Source of the DNA: Xanthobacteraceae bacterium
GTDB taxonomy: Bacteria > Pseudomonadota > Alphaproteobacteria > Rhizobiales > Xanthobacteraceae
Assembly (NCBI GenBank): GCA_030043175.1
Contig: JASHYD010001326.1
Span: 1-14,298 of the forward strand
Direction of reading: 5' to 3'
Length of the DNA stretch: 14,298 nucleotides
A program made the translations under genes and the position numbers. The notes beneath the pieces were generated by a model, which was given only the letters and a program-made list of their open reading frames with translations, was not told the origin of the DNA and searched no databases. Below are positions 9,217 through 14,298 of the stretch, piece after piece (position 1 is the first letter of the stretch; each line of letters begins with the position of its first letter).

Positions 9217-9245
9217 TTCCCGTCGGAAGAAATCCGTCTTATCAT
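9217..9245 (+). promoter_or_regulatory. Candidate promoter of the selenoprotein operon (possibly leaderless)
   Basis: TATCAT at 9240-9245 matches five of six bases of the sigma-70 -10 consensus, with a poor -35 (TTCCCG, 9217-9222) at 17-bp spacing. The predicted start of transcription falls near 9252, the A of the ATG. This would explain why no Shine-Dalgarno precedes that start codon. The match is by eye and the -35 is weak. Confidence 0.3.
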
Positions 9246-9257
9246 GGCGCCATGATA
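9240..9257. promoter_or_regulatory. 18-bp perfect palindrome over the start codon in the selB/selenoprotein divergent region
   Basis: TATCATGGCGCCATGATA is its own reverse complement over all 18 bases. It covers the candidate -10 box and the ATG at 9252, between two divergently transcribed selenium genes. It also presents a TATCAT box on the minus strand, with TCGATA at 9275-9280 in the -35 position, so it could serve both promoters. An operator for a dimeric regulator is the simplest reading, but no regulator gene is present in the window. Confidence 0.45.
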
Positions 9258-10742
9258 CACGACGCCGCTCCACATATCGAAACCAAGGACAATCCGGCAT
9301 TCGCGGCCGGGACTTTCATTGCCTTCATCAAGCAGGATTGCCCAACCTGCGTTCTGGCGATGCCGGCGCTGCGCGAGATCGAGCAGCGTATCGCCCGCTC
9401 CGGCGGGGCACTTACCGTGCAGGTGCAGGACGATCTGAGCTTCGCTGCGGGTTTTTCGCAGGCGAGCGACGACAGCGCGCTCGCAGCCTCTTACCGCTAC
9501 AACATCGACACCGTGCCGACCCTGGTCCGCCTCACGGGCGGCCAGGAGGACGCGCGGGTGGTCGGCTGGCGGCGCTCGGAATGGCAAGCCATCACTGGGC
9601 TCCCCGGGCTTGGCGAAGGGCTGCCGGAATATCGGCCGGGCTGCGGATCGAAAACCATGGACCCCGGCATGCCGGTGCGGCTCAAGGTGAAATACGGCAA
9701 CACCGGCCTCGCATCCCGCCGCATTGAAGTGCCGGCACTCTCCGATCCGCTCGAAACCTGCTATGAGCGTGGCTGGACGGATGGTCTGCCGGTGGTGCCG
9801 CCCACCGAGGAACGCGTGCTCGCAATGCTTGACGGCACCTCGCGCGCACCGGGCGAAGTTATCGGCCTGATACCACCTAACCTTGCTCAATGTACCGTGG
9901 AGAAGGTTGCCATCAACGCCGTGATGGCGGGCGGGCGGCCCGAATACATGCCCGTGGTGCTGAGCGCGGTCGAAGCCGCGCTGATGCCGGCCTTCGGGCT
10001 CCATGGGGTGCTCGCCACCACCAACGCCTGCACGCCGGTCGTGATGGTCAACGGGCCGGTTGCGCGCGCCATCGGCATGAACGCGAAGGGCAATGTGTTC
10101 GGCCAGGGCAACCGCGCTAACGCGGCGATCGGCCGTACGCTGCAGCTCATTGTCCGCAATGTTGGCGGCGGGCGGCCGGGCGAGATCGATCGCTCGGTCT
10201 TCGGCAGCCCGGCGAAATACTCCTTCTGTTTCGCTGAGGACGAGGAAGACCCCCGCTGGGAATCCTATGCGGTATCGCTCGGCTATTCGCCGAATGCCTC
10301 AACCGTCACGATATTTCCGGGCGACGGCATCACCCAGATTATCGATCACATTTCGCGACGGCCTGAGGATTTGTGCCGCTCCTTTGCGGGCTGCATCCGG
10401 GCGATATATGGCACCGGCCATATCATCGGCGTGCAGGCCTTCCTGGCGATCGCCCGGGAACACGCGATCGTATTCTACGATGCCGGCTGGTCGAAAGCGC
10501 GGGTGATGGAAGAGCTTCTCGGGTTGTTGAAAATTCCAGTGCGTGAGGTGGTGCCGGGCCGCTCGGGATTGACGGGGCTGACGATCGAAGAGCGGTCCAA
10601 TCCGGACAACCTGGTTGCCAAATTCAAGAACGGCACGTTCAATATCGTCCGGGCCGGTGGCTACGCGGGCAAATATTCCGCCATCATCCCATCGATCGGC
10701 GGAAGAGGCAGTATCGAACCGGTAACTAGGGAGATCAGATAA
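9252..10742 (+). CDS. Thioredoxin-like domain fused to a large uncharacterised domain; partner of the UGSC selenoprotein
   Basis: The protein has 496 residues. Residues about 18-115 look like a thioredoxin fold: beta strand TFIAFIK, active-site CPTC (Cys30, Cys33), helix, and TVPT (87-90) with the expected cis-Pro89. A Gly-rich joint with Cys131 follows (PGCGSKT). The remaining domain, about 160-496, is one I cannot name; conserved-looking blocks include GWTDGLPVVPPT (174-185), CTVEKVAINAVMAG (214-227), ATTNACTPVVMVNGP (255-269), GNRANAAIGRTLQLI (286-300) and GSPAKYSF (318-325). No signal peptide or membrane segment, so cytoplasmic. The frame is open far upstream, but that part is antisense to selB; the ATG at 9252 is the sensible start and lacks a Shine-Dalgarno (possibly leaderless). 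The selenoprotein starts 2 bp after its TAA, so co-expression is certain in practice. Inference: it reduces or otherwise partners the selenoprotein. Confidence 0.85.
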   Translation: MIHDAAPHIETKDNPAFAAGTFIAFIKQDCPTCVLAMPALREIEQRIARSGGALTVQVQDDLSFAAGFSQASDDSALAASYRYNIDTVPTLVRLTGGQEDARVVGWRRSEWQAITGLPGLGEGLPEYRPGCGSKTMDPGMPVRLKVKYGNTGLASRRIEVPALSDPLETCYERGWTDGLPVVPPTEERVLAMLDGTSRAPGEVIGLIPPNLAQCTVEKVAINAVMAGGRPEYMPVVLSAVEAALMPAFGLHGVLATTNACTPVVMVNGPVARAIGMNAKGNVFGQGNRANAAIGRTLQLIVRNVGGGRPGEIDRSVFGSPAKYSFCFAEDEEDPRWESYAVSLGYSPNASTVTIFPGDGITQIIDHISRRPEDLCRSFAGCIRAIYGTGHIIGVQAFLAIAREHAIVFYDAGWSKARVMEELLGLLKIPVREVVPGRSGLTGLTIEERSNPDNLVAKFKNGTFNIVRAGGYAGKYSAIIPSIGGRGSIEPVTREIR

Positions 10743-10744
10743 CG

Positions 10745-11266
10745 ATGCCGGAACACATTCTCCTCGACCCGACGGCCGAGACGGCGCCGGCCACACAGCC
10801 ACGCCTGGCGCGGCCGCAATCGATCGCCGGAATGACGATCGGACTCCTCGACATCGCCAAGATGCGTGGCGACGAATTTCTCGATCGTCTCGACGAGCTT
10901 TTAAGGAAGCGCGGCCATGTGGTGAAGCGCTATCGCAAGAAGCACTTCACGCACCTGGCGCCGCCTGAGCTGAAGCAACAGATCAAGTCCGAATGCCACC
11001 TTGTGGTCGAAGGATTGGCTGATTGAGGCTCCTGTACGTCGTGCTGTATGCATGACCTCAGGGGGCTTGAGCAGCTGGGCATGGTGGCGGTCGGGGTTGC
11101 GACCAACCAATTCACGGTCGCGGCGGCGGCGCAGAGCCAAGCGCTAGGCTACGATCCGGCCGTGGTGTTCGTTGCCCATCCGATCCAGGACCGCACTCAC
11201 GATGAAATCCGCGCCCTCGCGGAAGCGGCGCTGGGGGAGATTTTGGCTAACCTGGCGGGCTCCTAG
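10745..11266 (+). CDS. UGSC-family selenoprotein (in-frame TGA at 11024-11026 read as selenocysteine)
   Basis: Conventional reading gives a 93-residue product ending at TGA, but the same frame stays open for 79 further residues to TAG at 11264-11266. With Sec at the TGA the protein has 173 residues and the motif U94-G-S-C97-T-S-C-C101-M-H-D, which matches the UGSC family; Cys homologues, as I recall, carry CGSCTSWSVHD. After the motif comes LRGLEQLGMVAVGVAT (105-120) and FVAHPI (about 144-149), as in family members. The N-terminal part is helical and basic (56-66). Additional support: SelB is encoded next door and a SECIS-like hairpin follows the TGA. The ATG is 2 bp after the upstream stop, with AGGGAG at 10728-10733. 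The arrangement U-G-x-C-T-x-C followed by a helix and LGMVAV recalls the C-terminal part of glycine/betaine reductase component B (from memory). The reaction is unknown; thiol/selenol redox chemistry is likely. A Cys-less truncated protein of 93 residues is the alternative. Confidence 0.92.
11024..11026 (+). other. Selenocysteine codon (TGA)
   Basis: The TGA lies in frame between GLAD and GSCTSCC codons of the selenoprotein gene, three residues before Cys97, giving the U-x-x-C redox arrangement. The frame downstream has no stop for 79 codons and encodes the expected family C-terminus. That would not be expected if the TGA were a genuine terminator. Confidence 0.9.
11028..11066 (+). promoter_or_regulatory. 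Bacterial SECIS-like stem-loop downstream of the Sec TGA
   Basis: The upper stem is seven uninterrupted pairs: GTCGTGC (11038-11044) with GCATGAC (11050-11056), closing the 5-nt loop TGTAT. A small internal loop (11035-11037 / 11057-11058) separates it from a lower stem, 11028-11034 with 11059-11066, which has one bulged G and one G-T pair. Eighteen bases lie between the TGA and the apical loop, and a G is the second loop base; both agree with the published bacterial SECIS model (loop 16-37 nt after UGA, G among the first two loop bases), as I recall it. It lies within coding sequence, as bacterial SECIS elements do. Confidence 0.8.
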
Positions 11267-11286
11267 GCAAGCTCTACCAGCGCGGA

Positions 11287-11308
11287 CGGGCAGCAGCGCG
11301 GTTGCCCG
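11287..11308. terminator. Weak candidate terminator hairpin between convergent genes
   Basis: CGGGCA (11287-11292) pairs with TGCCCG (11303-11308) around a 10-nt loop, 20 bases after the selenoprotein stop and facing the convergent cupredoxin gene. No T-run follows on either strand, so intrinsic termination is doubtful. The rest of the 213-bp gap (11267-11479) shows no gene; in particular it shows no tRNA(Sec) with a TCA anticodon. Confidence 0.25.
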
Positions 11309-11479
11309 CCTACGAGCGAGGGCCCTGACTTAAACAGCCGGTCAAGCGCGGATGGTCTGCGAGCGATTTCTAAGCATGATTAAGCTCGATCAATCGGCGT
11401 CAACCCGAAATTTGTTTCGCGCTTGCAGACGGCGGATTGTGGTGCCGCTAGAGCCTGTTCGAATGTTGCGCCGAAAGGC

Positions 11480-11830
11480 TCAGCCAGACGGTTTCACGGG
11501 CGTCACCACAACCTTGCCCTTCATGTGCGGGTGCAGGCCACAGAAATACTCATAGCTGCCGGCCTTATCGAACGTGAAGGTGAATTTATCCTCGGTATCG
11601 AGCGCCGGGGAGTGGAACTTGCCGGTCGTCTCGACGATCGAATGGGGAATGTCGTCGTTGTTCTCCCAGACGACCTTGGTGCCGATCGGGACCCTGATGG
11701 CGTCGGGCTTGAAGGTGAAATTGCCGATCGTGACGCTGATTTCGCCGGGCTGCGCGAATGCTCCGTAGACAGCGCAGCATAGCGCCGCGCCCGCTGCGAA
11801 AGCGCGGAGGCCGTCGTCAATGAGAGACAT
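11480..11830 (-). CDS. Small secreted cupredoxin (type-1 copper protein, amicyanin/plastocyanin-like)
   Basis: This 116-residue protein is an exported single-domain blue copper protein that would carry single electrons in the periplasm. The signal peptide is residues 1-26 (GAFA|QPG). The mature part is a short beta sandwich: VTIGNFTFKP (33-42), VPIGTKVVWENND (47-59), and copper ligands His63 (IPHS), Cys97, His100 and Met103 in the C-x-x-H-x-x-M loop YFCGLHPHM, which is the amicyanin-type short loop. All four ligands are present. Start at 11830 is supported by AAAAAAGG six bases upstream. It lies 176 bp downstream of the metallophosphoesterase gene on the same strand with a REP-like hairpin between them, so the two may be separate transcripts. 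Its redox partner is unknown; no oxidase or dehydrogenase is adjacent. Confidence 0.92.
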   Translation of the reverse strand: MSLIDDGLRAFAAGAALCCAVYGAFAQPGEISVTIGNFTFKPDAIRVPIGTKVVWENNDDIPHSIVETTGKFHSPALDTEDKFTFTFDKAGSYEYFCGLHPHMKGKVVVTPVKPSG

Positions 11831-11960
11831 TGTATGCCTTTTTTGTTGCGAGGGGCGGCAGTTCGATCGATGGCACGCTCCGCGTCATGCCATCCCGCGA
11901 CTTGGCCGCGGGAGGATAGCAAGACACGTTCTTTCGCGAGCTTGAGCCATCAGGGCGTGG

Positions 11961-11983
11961 ATGGCCGGGCCAAGCCCGGCCAT
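11961..11983. repeat. REP-like palindrome (10-bp perfect stem, 3-nt loop)
   Basis: ATGGCCGGGC (11961-11970), CAA loop, GCCCGGCCAT (11974-11983): a perfect GC-rich hairpin preceded by GCGTGG. From memory, near-identical palindromes with a CCCGGCCAT/GTGGATG frame are scattered through Bradyrhizobium-type genomes. It lies 23 bases after the metallophosphoesterase stop (minus strand), so it could protect or end that mRNA. No T-run follows. I see no second copy in this window. Confidence 0.6.
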
Positions 11984-12006
11984 AGCGCTAAGCGCGAACC
12001 AGACGT

Positions 12007-12957
12007 TCACGCCTTGACGAGTTCGCTGTCCGTGATGGCAAGGGGCTGGGTGCCTTGCTTCACCTCGACCGTGGTGATGCCAAGGACCGTGCGCAGCTTG
12101 TCATCAGGCACCCGCATGGGGCCGGGCGCCGGGGCAGTGCCGGGCGCCGGTTGCGGGAAAGCCGTCGAGCGCGCGGTATGGAAGGTTACGGCGCCTTCGA
12201 CCTTCTGCATGATCTGATGGATATGGCCGTTGAGCACCGTCACCGAGCCGAAACGCCTGACGAGGCCGAGCGCCTGGGCTGCATCATCGGTTCCCCAGCC
12301 CCAGTTCTCGGCGACGGTCCACAGCGGGATATGGGCAAACAGCACGATCGGGGTGGAAGCCGGTTTGCCCTTGAGATCGTCCGCAAGCCACGCCAGCTGT
12401 TCGGCGCCAAGCGTCCCCATGCCACCCGCCTTGAGGTTCGCGACATTGACCAGGCCAACGAAATGCGCGCCGTTCTTGTCGAACGAATACCAGCCGCTCC
12501 CCTTGGCGCGGACCCGCTTGCCATAGCGCTCCAGGTAGACCTTGCCGAGGTCGGCATCGACGATGTCATGTTCGCCCGGAACGTAGAAGGTATCGAGCCG
12601 CGCCTTGCCAATGGCCTGATCGGCGTTGTCGAATTCGTCAGGCTTGGACAAATGCGTGATGTCGCCGGTGTGAAGCATGAAGGCGGGCTTTTGCGGCAAC
12701 GCTCCGATCTTGGCAATGGCCTCCTCGAGTGTCGCCATCGGATTAGGATTCGCCGGCGCTTTGAAGCCGATGTGGCTGTCGGAAATCTGCAGGAACGTGA
12801 AACCGCTCGCGGCCTGGGCCTTGGCTTCGGAAATTCCAAGCAACGACGATGACCGCGGCACGCCGCCTACCATCGTCCACAGCACGCCGGTGCCGGCCCA
12901 AATCATGCATTCCAATGCGCCGCGCCGGTCAATGCCGTCCTGTTCATTCTGTCCCAT
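12007..12957 (-). CDS. Exported metallophosphoesterase (calcineurin-like)
   Basis: This 316-residue binuclear-metal phosphohydrolase has a twin-arginine-like leader: DRRGALEC (9-16), hydrophobic to about 33, and possible cleavage near AKAQA (45-49). It would therefore act folded in the periplasm. Motifs in order: DSH (D60, H62), HTGDI (96-100, D99), PGEHD (127-131), FAHIP (207-211, H209) and NGHIH (243-247). The usual GNHD motif is GEHD here, so a metal-binding Asn is Glu; the family I recall with this leader often has it. Start chosen at 12957 because GAGGGAGAGAG ends three bases before the ATG and the leader begins there; the frame is open 40 codons further, but that stretch is the structured leader. 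The Ala/Pro-rich segment at 267-280 is a loop. Substrate unknown. A cupredoxin gene follows downstream. Confidence 0.9.
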   Translation of the reverse strand: MGQNEQDGIDRRGALECMIWAGTGVLWTMVGGVPRSSSLLGISEAKAQAASGFTFLQISDSHIGFKAPANPNPMATLEEAIAKIGALPQKPAFMLHTGDITHLSKPDEFDNADQAIGKARLDTFYVPGEHDIVDADLGKVYLERYGKRVRAKGSGWYSFDKNGAHFVGLVNVANLKAGGMGTLGAEQLAWLADDLKGKPASTPIVLFAHIPLWTVAENWGWGTDDAAQALGLVRRFGSVTVLNGHIHQIMQKVEGAVTFHTARSTAFPQPAPGTAPAPGPMRVPDDKLRTVLGITTVEVKQGTQPLAITDSELVKA

Positions 12958-12960
12958 ATG

Positions 12961-13018
12961 CTCTCTCCCTCGCGGCCGATAAGGGGCCGACTGCGGGAGA
13001 GACTGCCGCGAGGGAGGG
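12961..13018 (-). promoter_or_regulatory. Structured leader of the metallophosphoesterase gene: two alternative hairpins covering the ribosome binding site
   Basis: Two overlapping inverted repeats share the GGGAGAGAG Shine-Dalgarno arm. The long one pairs 12963-12975 with 13006-13018 (13 pairs, one G-T; core TCCCTCGCGG/CCGCGAGGGA). The short one pairs TCTCTCCC (12962-12969) with GGGAGAGA (12995-13002). They cannot form together, and either would hide the ribosome site in the minus-strand transcript. No known riboswitch class is recognised. Confidence 0.4.
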
Positions 13019-13178
13019 TTTATTCCCGGCCATTTCATGGCTACCTTCACGTCGTCGTGACTGCGGGTGAAACGCACCGCAACCCCCGCGACAACGTGCT
13101 GCCTCGACGTGCCTTGTTGCGCTGTCGGCCGTGGCTATGCTTCTTATGCTCCCTCCGGAGCAAGTGGAGATAAATGTC

Positions 13179-13754
13179 ATGATCGGCGCTCTGCGCCAGC
13201 GTACCCCGATCCTCTCGGTTGCTTCGTTCCGTGCATGGCTTGCGTCACGGCCGGACGAGGAACATTGGGAATTGATTGAGGGCGCACCAATGATGATGAC
13301 TCCGCCGAATCGCCGCCATCAACGGATCGCGAGCAATCTGGAGTCGCTCCTCAATGCCGCGCTTAGGCGGCACAATCCGGCGTTGACGGCCTATCATGAC
13401 ATCGGCGTGAACATCATATCCACGGTGCCCTACGATCCGGAACCTGACGTGGCAGTGATCCGGGAAGATGAAAATCCGGACCCGCGCTACGCAGATCGCT
13501 TCTACCTCGTAGCCGAGGTTCTATCCGAGAGCGACAAGACCGTTATCGAAAGCAAGCGGGACATCTACCGCGCGCATCTATCCTGCACATGCATTCTGCT
13601 GATCCGCCAGGATCGTCTTGAGATCGCCGTGGACCGTCGCACTGGCGATGGCTGGCGTTCGCAGGTGCTTTATGGTGCTGACGAACTCGCCTTGCCGGAG
13701 TTCGGTCTTACCTGCTTGGTAAGGGACATCTACCGCGATACATCTCTCGGCTGA
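13179..13754 (+). CDS. Uma2 family (DUF820) nuclease-fold protein
   Basis: This 191-residue protein is of the Uma2/DUF820 family, which has a PD-(D/E)xK-like restriction-endonuclease fold but no settled role; members are abundant in cyanobacteria and occur sporadically in proteobacteria. Family landmarks: HWELIEGAPMMMTPP (29-43), the helix with HQRIASNLESLL (47-58), PEPDVAVIRED (87-97) with Asp90, LVAEVLSES (110-118) with Glu113, and KRDIYRAH (126-133), then the strand CILLIRQD (138-145). The putative acidic and lysine residues are kept. The ATG at 13179 is preferred because GGAGA (13166-13170) sits eight bases before it; GTG 13131 and ATGs at 13137 and 13146 are in-frame alternatives giving up to 207 residues. 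It is divergent from the metallophosphoesterase gene and has no evident functional link to its neighbours. Confidence 0.85.
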   Translation: MIGALRQRTPILSVASFRAWLASRPDEEHWELIEGAPMMMTPPNRRHQRIASNLESLLNAALRRHNPALTAYHDIGVNIISTVPYDPEPDVAVIREDENPDPRYADRFYLVAEVLSESDKTVIESKRDIYRAHLSCTCILLIRQDRLEIAVDRRTGDGWRSQVLYGADELALPEFGLTCLVRDIYRDTSLG

Positions 13755-13801
13755 ATTTTCAAGGTAAGCAATGAATCAAAGAAAAACCCAAGGAGATATC
13801 C

Positions 13802-14298
13802 ATGACGGCTTTCCCTCGGCGGAGCCTCCTCGCAGCGGGGCTTGCGTCAGCGACGGCAATTTGCGTCACCTTGCCGGCCGCAGGCCAAACGGTCGAGAAT
13901 TTCTACAAGAGCCACGAGCTGACCATCCTGATCGGGCATCCGCCCGGTGGCTCCTACGATCTTTACGCGCAACTCGCTGCCGCTCACATCGGCAAATATA
14001 TTCCCGGCAAGCCGACCGTAATCGTTCAGAGCATGCCGGGGGGAGCCGGCTCCAAGGCAGCTTCCTACCTTTATGCCAAGGGCCCCAAGGACGGCTCGAT
14101 GATCTCGCTATTTCCCGAGACCATCGCCTATGTCCAACTGATGGATCCGGCGCAGGGGCGCTGGGACGTCACCAAGATGAGCTACCTCGGCTCGTTCGCC
14201 CCGGTGAATACCGCCTTCATGGTCCACAAGGGCTCCGCGCTCGCCTCCGCCGAGGACCTGTTCAAGGGCAAGACCAACGTGGGCTGCAGCGGCCGAGC
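13802..14298 (+). CDS. Tripartite tricarboxylate transporter substrate-binding protein (TctC/Bug family), partial (3' end off the right edge)
   Basis: The first 165 residues of a periplasmic binding protein are present; the family is usually about 320 residues, so roughly half is visible. The leader has twin arginines followed by a hydrophobic stretch (PRRSLLAAGLASATA, 5-19) with probable cleavage near AAG|QT (about 26-28). The mature start ENFYKSHELTILIGHPPGGSYDLYAQ (about 32-57) holds the family's conserved strand and Gly-rich ligand loop, followed by HIGKYIPGKPTVIVQSMPGGAGSKAASYLY (61-90), also typical. Such proteins capture carboxylates for a TctAB permease, which is not in the window; many are orphans. 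An AAGGAGA ribosome site at 13789-13795 supports the ATG at 13802. It lies 47 bp after the Uma2 gene. Ligand unknown; aromatic or dicarboxylic acids are common for this expanded family. Confidence 0.92.
   Translation, partial: MTAFPRRSLLAAGLASATAICVTLPAAGQTVENFYKSHELTILIGHPPGGSYDLYAQLAAAHIGKYIPGKPTVIVQSMPGGAGSKAASYLYAKGPKDGSMISLFPETIAYVQLMDPAQGRWDVTKMSYLGSFAPVNTAFMVHKGSALASAEDLFKGKTNVGCSGR

Noticed and set aside
8619..9251. Long open extension upstream of the thioredoxin-fusion start, which would give a 707-residue protein
   Set aside because: This stretch is antisense to the conserved GTPase domain of selB, and its translation has no domain character. The thioredoxin-like domain begins naturally at ATG 9252.
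9138..10004. 288-codon minus-strand ORF inside the thioredoxin-fusion gene
   Set aside because: It is a high-GC shadow frame opposite a gene with clear thioredoxin motifs; its translation shows no domain.
11048..11266. Separate small gene of 72 codons
   Set aside because: It is in frame with the upstream gene, begins within the UGSC motif region and has no ribosome site. It is the C-terminal half of the selenoprotein.

Overview
The window reads as a high-GC chromosome segment from an alphaproteobacterium, most likely a Hyphomicrobiales member close to Bradyrhizobium or Xanthobacteraceae. This is inferred from gene content: a long class A penicillin-binding protein with the N-terminal extension I associate with rhizobial homologues, a TctC/Bug-type binding protein, an HpaB-family flavin monooxygenase, an amidohydrolase-2 enzyme, and a short GC-rich REP-like palindrome. 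There are ten protein genes, two of them cut by the window edges. I found no insertion sequence, rRNA, tRNA or CRISPR array.

Left part (1-7076). A 4-hydroxyphenylacetate 3-hydroxylase-family gene on the minus strand runs off the left edge. It is separated by about 400 bp from a plus-strand series: a bifunctional PBP1A-type murein synthase, an unrecognised secreted protein, and an amidohydrolase.

Centre (7077-11479) is the notable part, a selenocysteine module. selB (minus strand) encodes the Sec-specific elongation factor. Divergent from it, across a 129-bp gap ending in an 18-bp perfect palindrome, lies a two-gene operon. Its first gene encodes a thioredoxin-like domain (CPTC) fused to a large domain I do not recognise. 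Two bases after its stop begins a gene that appears to end at a TGA at 11024-11026 but continues in frame to a TAG at 11264-11266. Read through, the junction is U-G-S-C-T-S-C-C, the signature of the UGSC family of selenoproteins and Cys homologues. A two-part stem-loop with a G in its 5-nt apical loop starts one base after the TGA and fits a bacterial SECIS element. The decoding factor, the selenoprotein and a likely thiol-redox partner therefore sit together. selA, selC and selD are not in the window.

Right part (11480-14298). A minus-strand pair encodes a periplasmic metallophosphoesterase with a twin-arginine-like leader and, downstream, a small secreted type-1 copper protein, with a REP-like hairpin between them. 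The leader of the phosphoesterase gene can form two mutually exclusive hairpins over its ribosome binding site. Divergent to it are a Uma2-family nuclease-fold protein and the start of a tripartite tricarboxylate transporter (TctC/Bug) binding-protein gene that runs off the right edge.

The flanking genes look like ordinary accessory catabolic and envelope genes. Only the selenium block shows clear functional coupling.
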